Below, piece by piece: positions 36,310 to 45,283 of a stretch of DNA of 64,000 nt. The stretch spans positions 1 through 64,000 of the forward strand of contig NZ_JAIQZN010000030.1 in NCBI RefSeq assembly GCF_023333585.1. The letters run 5' to 3'. Position 1 is the stretch's first letter, and each line of letters begins with the position of its first letter. The notes beneath the pieces are model-generated. The model was not told where the DNA came from and ran no database searches. It saw nothing but the letters and a program-made list of their open reading frames with translations. The position numbers were made by a program, and so were the translations under genes. Source of the DNA: Argonema antarcticum A004/B2 (GTDB taxonomy: Bacteria > Cyanobacteriota > Cyanobacteriia > Cyanobacteriales > Aerosakkonemataceae).

Positions 36310-37353
36310 TTGTCAAAATCCTATCGAGTAGCCATATTAGGAGCCACTGGAGCCGTAGGTACCGAGTTGCTCGAATTGCTGCAAAGTCGTAAATTCCCGC
36401 TGGCCGAGCTAAAGCTCCTAGCTTCACCTCGTTCTGCCGATCGCATCATGCCGTTTGGCAACGAAAACCTGCCAGTAGTGGCGGTAGGAGAACATTCGTT
36501 TGACAATGTAGATATCGTCTTGGCTTCAGCAGGGGGCTCTACCTCAAAAGAATGGGCTCCTAAAGCGGTAGAGGCCGGTGCCGTGGTAATTGATAACTCC
36601 AGCGCCTTCCGCATGGATACCCACGTACCCCTGGTAATTCCAGAAGTGAATCCAGATGCCGCAGCTTCTCATCGCGGCATCATCGCCAATCCCAACTGTA
36701 CGACAATTTTGATGGCCGTGGCAGTTTGGCCCTTACATCGGGTACAGCCAGTCAAACGCATGGTGGTAGCAACCTATCAGTCTGCCAGCGGAGCCGGTGC
36801 GAGGGCAATGGAAGAAGTGAAACAGCAGGCTTTGGCCATTTTGCAAGGCGAGACACCCAAAACAGAAATATTTCCCTACCCGTTGGCGTTTAATTTGTTC
36901 ACTCATAACACCAAGTTGAATGAGTTAGGGTATTGTGAGGAAGAAATGAAAATGGTCAACGAGACGCGGAAGATCTTTGGAGCGCCAAATCTGAGAATTA
37001 CGGCAACTTGCGTTCGGGTTCCCGTCTTGCGAGCCCACTCAGAAGCAATTAATCTAGAATTTGAGGAGGCTTTTAGTGTAGAAAAAGCGCTCCAAATCCT
37101 GAGTAAGGCTCCCGGAATACGGATAGTAGAAGACTGGCAGGCAAATTATTTTCCGATGCCTTGCGAAGCCAGCGGTAAAGATGAAGTTTTAGTGGGTCGA
37201 ATTCGTCAGGATATTTCTAACCCCGGTGGATTGGAACTTTGGCTTTCTGGAGACCAAATTCGCAAAGGGGCAGCATTGAATGCAGTGCAAATTGCCGAGT
37301 TGTTGGTAGCAAAAAGTTGGGTTCAGTCAGCAACAGCAGCTGTTACTGCTTAG
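36310..37353 (+). CDS. asd: Aspartate-semialdehyde dehydrogenase
   Basis: A 347-residue NADP-dependent enzyme that reduces aspartyl phosphate to aspartate semialdehyde, the branch point to lysine/diaminopimelate, threonine and methionine. The NADP-binding loop is VAILGATGAVGTELL; the catalytic cysteine is in NPNCTT, and the active-site His region reads RVPVLRAHSEA. The TTG at 36310 is chosen because GGAGG lies exactly 8 bases before it and it gives the family's usual start (MSKSYRVAIL); an ATG 5 codons earlier overlaps that site. dapA follows by 99 bases. Confidence 0.96.
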   Translation: MSKSYRVAILGATGAVGTELLELLQSRKFPLAELKLLASPRSADRIMPFGNENLPVVAVGEHSFDNVDIVLASAGGSTSKEWAPKAVEAGAVVIDNSSAFRMDTHVPLVIPEVNPDAAASHRGIIANPNCTTILMAVAVWPLHRVQPVKRMVVATYQSASGAGARAMEEVKQQALAILQGETPKTEIFPYPLAFNLFTHNTKLNELGYCEEEMKMVNETRKIFGAPNLRITATCVRVPVLRAHSEAINLEFEEAFSVEKALQILSKAPGIRIVEDWQANYFPMPCEASGKDEVLVGRIRQDISNPGGLELWLSGDQIRKGAALNAVQIAELLVAKSWVQSATAAVTA

Positions 37354-37452
37354 GCTCGCTATCTTAAATGGAAATGGGGGATTTTGGACTCGTCGCCAAT
37401 CCAAAATCCAAAATCGAAAATAAAAAATTTCTGCAAAGGAGTTTGTAAGAGT

Positions 37453-38337
37453 GTGGTAAGATTTGGAAGAGTTGTAACTGCAATGATTACGCCGTTTAAA
37501 GAAGACGGCAGTGTAGATTATGCTGTTTCTGAGCAGCTGGCATCACATCTAGCTGAAAACGGTACAGATGCCTTGGTGGTTTGCGGAACCACAGGCGAAT
37601 CGCCAACATTAAGCTGGGCAGAGGAATACGAACTATTTCAGGTAGTAAAAAAGGCGGTAGCAGGAAAAGCTAAAGTGCTGGCGGGCACAGGTTCAAATTC
37701 GACGACGGAAGCGATCGCAGCCACGCAAAAAGCAGCTAAAATAGGATTAGATGGCTCTTTACAGGTCGTTCCCTACTACAACAAACCACCCCAAGAAGGG
37801 CTGTATCGGCATTTTCAGGCGATCGCGCAATCGAGTCCCGATCTGCCCCTGATGCTCTACAACGTACCCGGTCGCACCGGACAAGACCTATTGCCAGAAA
37901 CGGTAGCCCGGTTGGCTAAAATTCCCAATATTGTTGCCATTAAAGAAGCTAGCGGTAACCTGGATCGGGCAAGTCAGATTAAATGCCTAACTCCCCCCGA
38001 ATTTGCTCTCTACTCTGGAGACGATTCACTCACCCTGCCCGTGCTGGCAATTGGCGGTATTGGTGTGGTAAGTGTAGCCAGTCATTTAGTCGGAACACAG
38101 CTACAACAAATGATTCAAGCTTTTGAAGCGGGTAAAACTCAAGCAGCAACTCAGATACATTTGCAACTTTTTCCCCTGTTCAAAGCGCTGTTTGCCACAA
38201 CTAATCCGATTCCAGTCAAAGCAGCTTTACAACTTCAAGGCTGGGCTGTCGGCAGCACTCGCCCGCCCCTATGTGAAGCCCCCCCTGAGATCGCTGAAAA
38301 CTTAAAAACTGTGCTAAAAGAACTTTCCCTGTTATAG
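37453..38337 (+). CDS. dapA: 4-hydroxy-tetrahydrodipicolinate synthase
   Basis: A 294-residue TIM-barrel lyase that condenses pyruvate and aspartate semialdehyde, the next step after asd towards diaminopimelate and lysine. It has [17 protein letters not shown], the active-site tyrosine in [12 protein letters not shown] and the Schiff-base lysine in [15 protein letters not shown] start at 37453 is preferred: AGGAG at 37437-37441 precedes it by 11 bases and conservation begins at [12 protein letters not shown]; a longer frame upstream runs through repeat-like CCAAAATCC DNA. It lies between asd and rnj in a conserved cyanobacterial order. Confidence 0.95.
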   Translation: MVRFGRVVTAMITPFKEDGSVDYAVSEQLASHLAENGTDALVVCGTTGESPTLSWAEEYELFQVVKKAVAGKAKVLAGTGSNSTTEAIAATQKAAKIGLDGSLQVVPYYNKPPQEGLYRHFQAIAQSSPDLPLMLYNVPGRTGQDLLPETVARLAKIPNIVAIKEASGNLDRASQIKCLTPPEFALYSGDDSLTLPVLAIGGIGVVSVASHLVGTQLQQMIQAFEAGKTQAATQIHLQLFPLFKALFATTNPIPVKAALQLQGWAVGSTRPPLCEAPPEIAENLKTVLKELSLL

Positions 38338-38390
38338 CAGGCGCAATACTTATGCCAGGTTTTTAGACAACTGAATAATTAGGTAATTTC

Positions 38391-38437
38391 AGATGGCAAA
38401 TTTCAGATTGTAGATTTAAAGATTAAATTTGCCATCT
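38391..38437. repeat. AT-rich inverted repeat after dapA
   Basis: Arms AGATGGCAAATTT and AAATTTGCCATCT flank a short AT-rich centre, with further ATTTCAGATTT-type copies around them. It is the same family as the spacer repeats at 1833 and 5665. It may partly uncouple rnj from dapA transcription. Confidence 0.55.
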
Positions 38438-38509
38438 CAAATCTGAAATTTGAAATTACTTTAACCTATTAGCAACGAACGTTTTTTGATACTTATCGTA
38501 AGGACGCAA

Positions 38510-40354
38510 ATGACTAGAAACGGAAATTTACCAACCATCAAAAAAACCGAAAATTCACCAATCATCAAAATTAGTGGCGAAACTTCACCAACCATCAAAA
38601 TTAGTGGCGAAACTTCACCAACCATCAAAATTATTGCCCTGGGTGGTCTGCACGAAATCGGTAAAAATACCTGCATTTTTGAGTACGACGATGAAATCGT
38701 ACTACTAGATGCAGGGCTGGCTTTTCCGACTGAGGGGATGCACGGAGTCAACATTGTCTTGCCAGATATGACCTATCTGCAGGAAAATCGCCACAAGATC
38801 AAGGGCATGATTGTCACCCACGGTCACGAAGACCATATTGGCGGAATTCCCTATCATCTTAAACAATTTGATATTCCGGTGATTTACGGCCCGCGTTTGG
38901 CGATGGCTTTACTGCAAGGGAAACTGGAAGAAGCAGGTGTTGCTAATCGCACTGAACTCAGGTCAGTAATGCCTCGCGACATTGTTCGCATTGGCACTCA
39001 CTTTTTCGCCGAATTTATCCGCAATACCCACTCTCTTTGCGATAGTTTCACCGTCGCCGTTCATACCCCAGCTGGGGTAATTATCCACACTGGGGATTTC
39101 AAGATTGACCACACTCCCGTTGATGGTGAGTTTTTCGATCTGCAAAAACTAGCCGAACACGGCGAAAAAGGTGTCCTCTGCCTAATTAGCGACTCGACGA
39201 ACTCGGAAGTCCCCGGTCAGACGCCCTCAGAAAGGTCTGTTTATCCCAATTTGGAGCGGATTTTCTACCAAGCACCAGGACGCTTGATGGTGACCACCTT
39301 CGCTTCTTCGGTACACCGGATCAATATGATTCTGGATTTGGCGAAGAAGCAGAATCGGGTGGTGTCGATCATTGGCAGGTCGATGCTGAATGTGATTGCC
39401 CATGCTCGCAATCTTGGTTATATCAAATGTGAAGACAATCTTCTGCAACCTTGGCACGTTGTTCGCAACTTACCAGATGAGAAAGTTTTAATTCTCACTA
39501 CCGGATCTCAAGGTGAACCTCTGGCGGCTATGACCCGCATTGCCAACCAAGAACATCCCCACATTAAAATCCGTAAGGGGGATACGGTAGTGTTTTCGGC
39601 TAACCCAATTCCGGGCAATACGATCGCAGTTGTGAATACGATCGATAAGTTGATGGTGCAGGGTGCTAACGTAATCTACGGTCGGGAAAAGGGGATTCAC
39701 GTCTCCGGTCACGGCTGTCAGGAAGACCAAAAGCTGATGATTGCCTTGACTCGCCCCAAATTCTTCTTGCCGGTACACGGAGAACATAGAATGCTCGTCA
39801 AGCACTCCCAGACGGCTCAGAGTATGGGCATTCCGGCAGAAAATATGGTCATCATTGACAATGGCGATATTGTGGAGGTGTCTGAAGAGCGCATCCGCAT
39901 CAATGGCAAGGTTCCTTCCGGCATTCAACTGGTGGATAACGCTGGAGTTCTCCACGACAGCGTTCTTAAGGAACGCCAGCAACTGGCAGAAGATGGTGTC
40001 GTAACTGTGGCAGCTGCGGTGGATTGGGATGGCAAACTGGTGGCTAAACCAGAAATACACTTACGAGGTGTGGTAACCTCGGTAGAACGGAGTCTCCTGC
40101 AAAAGCTTGTCCAACAGACGATGGAAAACCTGTTAAACGATCGCTGGCAGGAATTTGCCCGTGGTTTCGAGGGTGAAGACCTTGAGGTTGATTGGGTAGG
40201 TTTGCAAGTCCAAATGGAACAGGCTCTACAGCGACTGCTGCGCCGCGAACTCCAGAGTCGTCCTTTGCTCGTCCTCTTGATGCAAATTCCCGATGCACCG
40301 CCAACTAAAGCCACAGGACGCCGCCGCCGCGCCACTGCTAGAGTCGCGTCCTAG
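38510..40354 (+). CDS. rnj: Ribonuclease J
   Basis: A 614-residue metallo-beta-lactamase/beta-CASP ribonuclease with 5'-3' exo- and endonuclease activity, a main factor in cyanobacterial RNA decay. The zinc motif is VTHGHEDHIGG, the second motif HTGDFKID, and the beta-CASP part includes TTGSQGEPLAAMTRIA and SGHGCQEDQKLM. The C-terminal domain ends in a basic tail (KATGRRRRATARVAS). The ATG at 38510 follows TAAGGA. Residues about 4-43 are an unusual extension made of 30-base tandem DNA repeats (SPTIKISGET units) that run into the real domain start IIALGGLHEIGKN. Confidence 0.96.
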   Translation: MTRNGNLPTIKKTENSPIIKISGETSPTIKISGETSPTIKIIALGGLHEIGKNTCIFEYDDEIVLLDAGLAFPTEGMHGVNIVLPDMTYLQENRHKIKGMIVTHGHEDHIGGIPYHLKQFDIPVIYGPRLAMALLQGKLEEAGVANRTELRSVMPRDIVRIGTHFFAEFIRNTHSLCDSFTVAVHTPAGVIIHTGDFKIDHTPVDGEFFDLQKLAEHGEKGVLCLISDSTNSEVPGQTPSERSVYPNLERIFYQAPGRLMVTTFASSVHRINMILDLAKKQNRVVSIIGRSMLNVIAHARNLGYIKCEDNLLQPWHVVRNLPDEKVLILTTGSQGEPLAAMTRIANQEHPHIKIRKGDTVVFSANPIPGNTIAVVNTIDKLMVQGANVIYGREKGIHVSGHGCQEDQKLMIALTRPKFFLPVHGEHRMLVKHSQTAQSMGIPAENMVIIDNGDIVEVSEERIRINGKVPSGIQLVDNAGVLHDSVLKERQQLAEDGVVTVAAAVDWDGKLVAKPEIHLRGVVTSVERSLLQKLVQQTMENLLNDRWQEFARGFEGEDLEVDWVGLQVQMEQALQRLLRRELQSRPLLVLLMQIPDAPPTKATGRRRRATARVAS

Positions 40355-40903
40355 AACACAGTTGTATAGCTAGGGGCTAGGGGAGCGGGGGAGCGGGGGA
40401 GCGGGGGAGCGGGGGAGCGGGGGAGCGGGGGAGCGGGGGAGCGGGGGAGCAGGAAAATTCTGCGATCTCTCCCACTCAGCACTCAGCACTCAGCACTCCT
40501 CACTCCTCAGTTGCAAATCGTTAAAAAATGTTAAGTTATATAAGCGTGCAAAACTTTTGCGATTAGTTCCCAACCGCGATTGTTTCTGCATCTACCAGAT
40601 TGCCCAAGCGCGATCGCGGAACCTGCCAGATCATCTGCAAGTCACTGCTCTTATGTCCCCATTTTGTCAAAATTTCCGTGATATTACTCACGCAAAACCT
40701 TCCGACTTGGAGACATTATTTGATTAGACAACTGGGTTGTCTAAAGATAGAGAGGGCAGATCGACCGTAAGTTGGATGAAAGAACGCAGATCGCGTCGCC
40801 AAAATCAACCAAACGGGTGTACCCATCCGGGAAAGAGATTTGTCATGCTGTATTTAACCAACAGAGGAAGGCAAACTCCTCGTTGGAAAATAGGAGATGA
40901 AAA
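40355..40903. repeat. Spacer with 8-bp G-rich minisatellite
   Basis: An array of about eight GCGGGGGA units fills about 40384-40450. It is followed by three ACTCAGC units and ACTCCTC units near 40473-40502. The rest, to 40903, is unremarkable, with the ribosome-binding site TAGGAGATG-like stretch just before the next gene. No gene is seen. Confidence 0.6.
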
Positions 40904-41275
40904 ATGAATGTATCTGATTCTACCATAGAAAATCCAACCTTGACAACTTGGGTGTGGATTGACCAAGCAGATATCACCGCCGCAACACCTCTTAATAGTT
41001 TCCGCCCCAAGCTGAAATTCGATCCGCTGCAACCTGTCCGCCAGATTCTCGATCGCTTAGAAGTGAAAGACCCGGAACTGGCTCATCGCTTGTGCCAAAT
41101 GATTCCATCTCAATGTCCGTTCGAGCGAGATGTCAAACTTTTTGGTCGTACTTTGTTTCACATCCCGCCATTGTGTAAGCTTAACCCCCTGTACGAGCAA
41201 GTGGCTTACCTACGCTTCCGAGCTTTGTGCTATCTTGCAGATGAATGCGGCGAAGACATTTCTTCCTATTGTTAG
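40904..41275 (+). CDS. Mo-dependent nitrogenase C-terminal-domain protein
   Basis: A 123-residue protein matching the small cyanobacterial family named after the C-terminal domain of Mo-dependent nitrogenase. The core FDPLQPVRQILDRLEVKDPELAHRLCQMIPSQCPFERD (seen in parts) and the end LYEQVAYLRFRALCYLADECGED are typical. Despite the name, such proteins occur in cyanobacteria without nif genes and their role is unknown. AGGAGATGAAAA precedes the ATG. Its stop overlaps by 4 bases with the stop of the next gene on the other strand. Confidence 0.85.
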   Translation: MNVSDSTIENPTLTTWVWIDQADITAATPLNSFRPKLKFDPLQPVRQILDRLEVKDPELAHRLCQMIPSQCPFERDVKLFGRTLFHIPPLCKLNPLYEQVAYLRFRALCYLADECGEDISSYC

Positions 41276-42123
41276 CGATCGCGCTTTCCAAAATTACTCA
41301 TTAGTTTCCTGTCCAAGTCGATCAGATAATCTTTGCCATAGGAGTCGTTTTCTAAGGTTTCGATCAGATGAAGGGGAAGGTTTTGGCTAATTTCAGCGCT
41401 GCACGAAGCTGCACCAAGTGCGATTGCCCCTACTGTATCCACATCTCCAGAAAAGGCGATACAATCCTTCAGAAGTTCGGTCATTGAATCGTTGCGAATA
41501 ATAGCAGTAATTGCCGCCCTGACGCTCATCCATCCTTTCGATTTTACCTCTCCTTGCCACGGTTTCGACCATTCACCGGGGATTTGTCCCTCCAGAAACT
41601 GCCCCAGTTTCCTTTTTGGCCCTAGCTGGTAAATAAAGTAATGGGACATCAGGGCTGCTGCTGTGGCGGCATTAATCCCATCCGGTGTATTATGGGTGAT
41701 TGCTGCCTGGATTTTTGAATATTCGATAACTTTCTCTATTGTGGTCAAAACGCCAAGCGGAGCAGCACGCATCGCTGCTCCGCTTTTGTCGCTGGTGGGT
41801 TCTATTTTGGCTAAGAAGTCCTCTCCATCGTCAATTGTGAGTAAAAATTGGTAAAACTTCCTGGCGTAGCCTTCTCTGCGATCGCGTTGAAAAGCCTTGA
41901 CAAACCAGTTGGCTAAGAGTTCTGGTGTCCAGGGTTCTCCAGAAACGATCGCAGAAGCGATCGCGATACTCATCTGGGTATCGTCCGTGTAGCACCCTGG
42001 TGTGAGTTTTTGACGGGGATGCTGCACGTATCTGCTCAAATCGTTGTAACCCAGGTTTATCATCTCATCAGCGTATTCAAATCCTGCACCGTAGGCATCG
42101 CCGATCGCCAATTCCAGCAGCAT
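41272..42123 (-). CDS. ADP-ribosylglycohydrolase family protein
   Basis: A 283-residue member of the ADP-ribosyl hydrolase (DraG/ARH) family, which removes ADP-ribose from modified targets. The two metal-binding signatures are YTDDTQMSIAIAS near residue 45 and SGDVDTVGAIALGAAS near 232. LAIGDAYGAGFEYADE at the start is family-typical. The target is unknown. It meets the nitrogenase-domain gene tail to tail with a TTAG overlap. Confidence 0.9.
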   Translation of the reverse strand: MLLELAIGDAYGAGFEYADEMINLGYNDLSRYVQHPRQKLTPGCYTDDTQMSIAIASAIVSGEPWTPELLANWFVKAFQRDRREGYARKFYQFLLTIDDGEDFLAKIEPTSDKSGAAMRAAPLGVLTTIEKVIEYSKIQAAITHNTPDGINAATAAALMSHYFIYQLGPKRKLGQFLEGQIPGEWSKPWQGEVKSKGWMSVRAAITAIIRNDSMTELLKDCIAFSGDVDTVGAIALGAASCSAEISQNLPLHLIETLENDSYGKDYLIDLDRKLMSNFGKRDR

Positions 42124-42343
42124 ATACTTTTTGTAATACTTTCTGTATTATTTGAGCTTACCGATCTAAGTCCAATCTATCCAAGGCAGTATAACTCACT
42201 CACCTGAAAAGGGCTATAATTATGGTAAAGTTTAAAATTATTAACACTCATATTTTTTTACAAAATATGAGTGTTTGCTATGATTATTGAATAGCAGATT
42301 ATTTGGGCTGATAAAAATAAGCAAAACTTGATGATGCAAGGCA
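42124..42343. promoter_or_regulatory. Spacer upstream of ADP-ribosylglycohydrolase
   Basis: An AT-rich spacer that should contain the glycohydrolase promoter. An AACACTCATATTTTT/CAAAATATGAGTGTT hairpin (about 42244-42275) is visible and may be a terminator or a repeat end. Confidence 0.45.
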
Positions 42344-42622
42344 TTGCTGGAATTTACAGCGGCTTGCAGCCCTTATGAAGTACACCCCAGAAACCCGGTT
42401 TCTTCAAGAAACCGGGTTTCTCTGTACCTCACTCACCTTCCAAGCGCTGTAACTGTAAAGCTAGGCCACCGAAAGCTCCTGGAAAAAGTAAAGTTTAATT
42501 TCACAGAGTTGCGACCTAATTGGGCAAATGATAAATTGATCGTAGAAGTTGAAAAGCTTCCCTGGCAGAGAAAACAGCCAAGTGAAATTGAGTTTAGAGG
42601 AAAAAGCGCTGTTTATATCTAA
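42344..42622 (+). pseudogene. Possible gene remnant spanning a hairpin repeat
   Basis: A 92-codon frame of unclear status. The first third is encoded by the dispersed AGAAACCCGGTTTCT hairpin, so its start is not credible. The last 48 residues (KVKFNFTELRPNWANDKLIVEVEKLPWQ in parts) look like a genuine beta-strand-rich protein end. It may be the 3' remnant of a gene cut by the repeat and the nearby transposon. I do not recognise the family. Confidence 0.3.
42389..42421. repeat. AGAAACCCGGTTTCT hairpin, second copy
   Basis: The same two 15-base arms as at 30641-30673, separated here by TCA. Surrounding sequence is unrelated, showing a dispersed element. Confidence 0.75.
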
Positions 42623-42695
42623 TCTGTCTCGTCCAAATACAATAACACCCAACCCAGAAGTTGATATTTCCTAAAATGGTTAAAAGAGAGCAACG

Positions 42696-42739
42696 CAACT
42701 GATTTTACCGAAGAATTCGGTTAGTTGTTAAATCAGTGC
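42696..42739. repeat. Imperfect hairpin upstream of tnpB
   Basis: An outer pair CTGATTT/AAATCAG encloses ACCGAA-GAA-TTCGGT. It could be the left-end hairpin of the IS200/IS605-type element that carries tnpB, but no cleavage-site partner was identified. Confidence 0.35.
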
Positions 42740-42859
42740 AACTCTAGATAGAATTACCAAAGAGAGGAAATCACTCAGCAAGTAAGGGCTTGGGTGTTGT
42801 TGTATTGTAAAACTTCACTGACTTTCTAGCCAATTATAGACATTTATAGCCAAATGTAG

Positions 42860-42865
42860 TATAAT
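42860..42865 (+). promoter_or_regulatory. TATAAT -10 box of tnpB
   Basis: An exact TATAAT lies 23 bases before the tnpB ATG with no good TTGACA at the right distance upstream. A short GGGA precedes the ATG as a ribosome-binding site. Confidence 0.4.
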
Positions 42866-42888
42866 ATCCTCAAAACTTAGGGAAATAA

Positions 42889-44127
42889 ATGCAGCTAGTT
42901 GAAAAGCACATTATCGATCTTAACCACTGGCTATACAAGCAGCTAGATAATTTGTGTTTCCTTTCTAAGAATCTTTTCAACTACGCTAACTACCTGATTA
43001 GACAAAAATTTATTATAGCAGGAGAATACCTCGACTATTACAAAATCCAAAAACTATGTCAGGGAACGAATGATTATTTAGCATTACCAGCTAAAGTATC
43101 TCAGCAAGTCTTATTGAGATTACATGAAAGCTGGAAGTCATTTTTTGAAGCGACTTCGGAGTATAACGAACATCCCGAGAAATTCAAAGCGAGACCGAAA
43201 ATTCCTCGATATAAACACAAGACATTAGGCAGAAATGTCCTGACTTACACGGCTCAAGCCATTAGTCAAAAATGGCTCAATAAAGGAATGCTCAATCTGT
43301 CCAAAACTCACATTTTTATGACTACTAAAGTCAAACAAGTAAATCAAGTCAGAATCGTCCCAAAAAATTACCATTATGTCATTGAGGTAGTTTACGATGC
43401 AGAGGCTCTTTGTCAATCATCATCTGGTGTTGAAGTCATAGCAGGGATTGATATTGGCTTAAATAATTTAGCGGCAATTACATCCAATCTACCGGGGTTT
43501 AAACCGCTGATAATAAATGGTAAGCCGCTGAAATCAATCAATGCCTATTATCACAAAAATCATGCATTTTTGCAGTCATACTTGAAGGAAGATAGAAAAA
43601 CATCAAGAAAAATTAAAAAGTTAACTCATCAGCGCAATTGCTTAGTAGATAATTACCTGCATAATGCAAGTCGATTCATTATCAATCATCTGGCAGCTAA
43701 CCGCATCGGGACACTGGTGATTGGTAAAAACGATGAGTGGAAGCAGGGTATAAATCTGGGCAGACGCAATAATCAGAACTTTGTGGCTATACCTCATGCA
43801 CGGTTTATTCAAATGCTGACTTATAAAGCCGAGTTAGCAGGAATAGCTGTGAAGGTTATAGAAGAAAGTTACACAAGTAGGTGTTCTTTTTTGGACAATG
43901 AACCTTGTGTCAAGCATTTGGAGTACAGAGGTAAGCGAATTAAGCGTGGTTTGTTTCGTGCTGGTGACGGTAGACTGATTAATGCAGATGTGAATGGTAG
44001 TGCTAACATTGTCAGGAAAGCATTTCCCAACGCTTTTGCCGAGGGAATACAGGGCGTAGTAGTACGTCCAGTGAGGGTAACACCTTACAAAACGGTTGTA
44101 AGAGGCAAGTGTAATATTTGTCTATAA
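42889..44127 (+). mobile_element. tnpB: TnpB RNA-guided nuclease of an IS200/IS605-type element
   Basis: A 412-residue TnpB. The three RuvC acidic residues are present: D in GIDIGLNNLAAI, E in VIEESYTSRCSF and D in INADVNGSANIVRK. The zinc-ribbon lacks the usual two CxxC pairs and has the SFLDNEPC form of one IS1341-like subgroup. TnpB cuts DNA guided by an RNA made from the element's right end. No tnpA accompanies it. A CTTACAA-AACGG-TTGTAAG hairpin lies at 44084-44102 inside the gene end, and only 39 bases separate the stop from the next gene, so a right end with guide RNA would have to be very short or lost. Confidence 0.9.
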
Positions 44128-44166
44128 AACCTGCAACTATTTAAAGATAAAATTTGATAGAGTATC

Positions 44167-44940
44167 ATGGCAATAATTGCTCTGAGAGCCTGGTATCTCC
44201 AGAACTACGAGCCAATTAAAGAACTAGAAAAGCGCCCCCAAGACCTGCGCCTCAGCAAAAATAGCCTGCTGAAAACGGGTTTGCGAGCCGACTTTTTAGA
44301 AGAAAGCGAGGAAGTGAAACGATCGGCTTGGTTTGGGCGCTACCTGGATGGAGAAACGGTTGAGTTTTATATAGAAGGCAGTGGCGGATACGCCATCTCC
44401 AACATAGACCTGAGCAGTCACGAAATTTATTTCACCAAACAAGCGGTGGTGGGTCAGCTAGACCCGATCGTCTTTTTATGCTATCAAACTGAGTATGGTG
44501 CGTCCAGCGAAGCACTGCGGGAACAACTGCTGCTTACCCTGGATAATCTAAACAAGCGATCGCGCGTGCCCCTTACCCTAGAAGAATCCCACCGCCCGAT
44601 GGATGCCCCATTGCGACTAAGCAGTACGTTAATGCGTAAAATACGTAAAAGCTTGTTGTTTGTGGCTGACAGCACACCGATCGCCAGCATACAAGGAACC
44701 GGGAAGCATACCCAGCTAATTCCCAGTCCCAAAGTCTGCCTGGAAATAGGCTACGCCCTGCAAAGCAAGCGAAGCGAGCAAATCTTGCTAGCGGAAATGG
44801 AGCGAAAAGATATGTCGGGGCAGTACCCGTTTGATTTGCCCAAATATCAGCGGCTATCCTTTGAAAATGCGGCAGAACTAGGTAAAATATTGCCGCAAGC
44901 GATCGAAACGCAACTGCGGCGATTTAATTTATTTTCTTAA
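44167..44940 (+). CDS. Conserved protein with TIR-like nucleotide-binding C-half
   Basis: A 257-residue cytosolic protein. The N-terminal half (1-100) is unrecognised. The C-terminal half starts at about residue 100 with DPIVFLCYQTEYG and contains RKSLLFVADSTPI. It then has SPKVCLEIGYALQSKRSEQILLA and YPFDLPKYQRLSF (seen in parts), a pattern like TIR-like or nucleoside-deoxyribosyltransferase-like folds, where the Glu of LEIGYAL sits at the catalytic place. Such folds bind or cleave NAD-like nucleotides; function here is an inference. It starts 39 bases after tnpB and is followed at 13 bases by the next gene. Confidence 0.6.
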   Translation: MAIIALRAWYLQNYEPIKELEKRPQDLRLSKNSLLKTGLRADFLEESEEVKRSAWFGRYLDGETVEFYIEGSGGYAISNIDLSSHEIYFTKQAVVGQLDPIVFLCYQTEYGASSEALREQLLLTLDNLNKRSRVPLTLEESHRPMDAPLRLSSTLMRKIRKSLLFVADSTPIASIQGTGKHTQLIPSPKVCLEIGYALQSKRSEQILLAEMERKDMSGQYPFDLPKYQRLSFENAAELGKILPQAIETQLRRFNLFS

Positions 44941-44953
44941 GAGAAGAAGAAAA

Positions 44954-45283
44954 ATGACAGGAAATCCAAGGCAGCCACAATCCGACGACGCTGTGGCGGG
45001 AGGTCAAAGAGCGAAAAGCCGTTATGCTAAAGTTCCTGATGAATTTTCCGTACACCTAATGTTCGAGGGCGGTCACCGGGAAGAAGTTCGTTTCAAGACT
45101 ATTCAAGAATTCCAAAAGTGGTACAGCGGTGAACTGGTGCCAAAATCGGCCTCGAACGAGTTTATCACCATCCCCATCAAAAACATTGAGGGAGAGTATA
45201 TGGTGGCGCGTCCGTCGCGGATTATCGCTATCCGCGTGACACCCATCTATACCTCAAGTATCGATCGCAGACAAATTGAATGA
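44954..45283 (+). CDS. Conserved hypothetical protein (cyanobacterial)
   Basis: A 109-residue protein without signal peptide or membrane segment. Residues 1-25 are polar and probably disordered; the rest is a small alpha/beta domain (DEFSVHLMFEGGHREEVRF, KTIQEFQKWYSGELVP, and a beta-rich end RIIAIRVTPIY). I do not recognise the family. Its stop overlaps the mltA ATG (ATGA), so the three genes from 44167 to 46437 are probably co-translated. Confidence 0.7.
   Translation: MTGNPRQPQSDDAVAGGQRAKSRYAKVPDEFSVHLMFEGGHREEVRFKTIQEFQKWYSGELVPKSASNEFITIPIKNIEGEYMVARPSRIIAIRVTPIYTSSIDRRQIE

Noticed and set aside
40384-40502. G-rich and ACTCAGC tandem repeats as a CRISPR array
   Set aside because: There are no unique spacers and unit lengths are 7-8 bases; this is a minisatellite.
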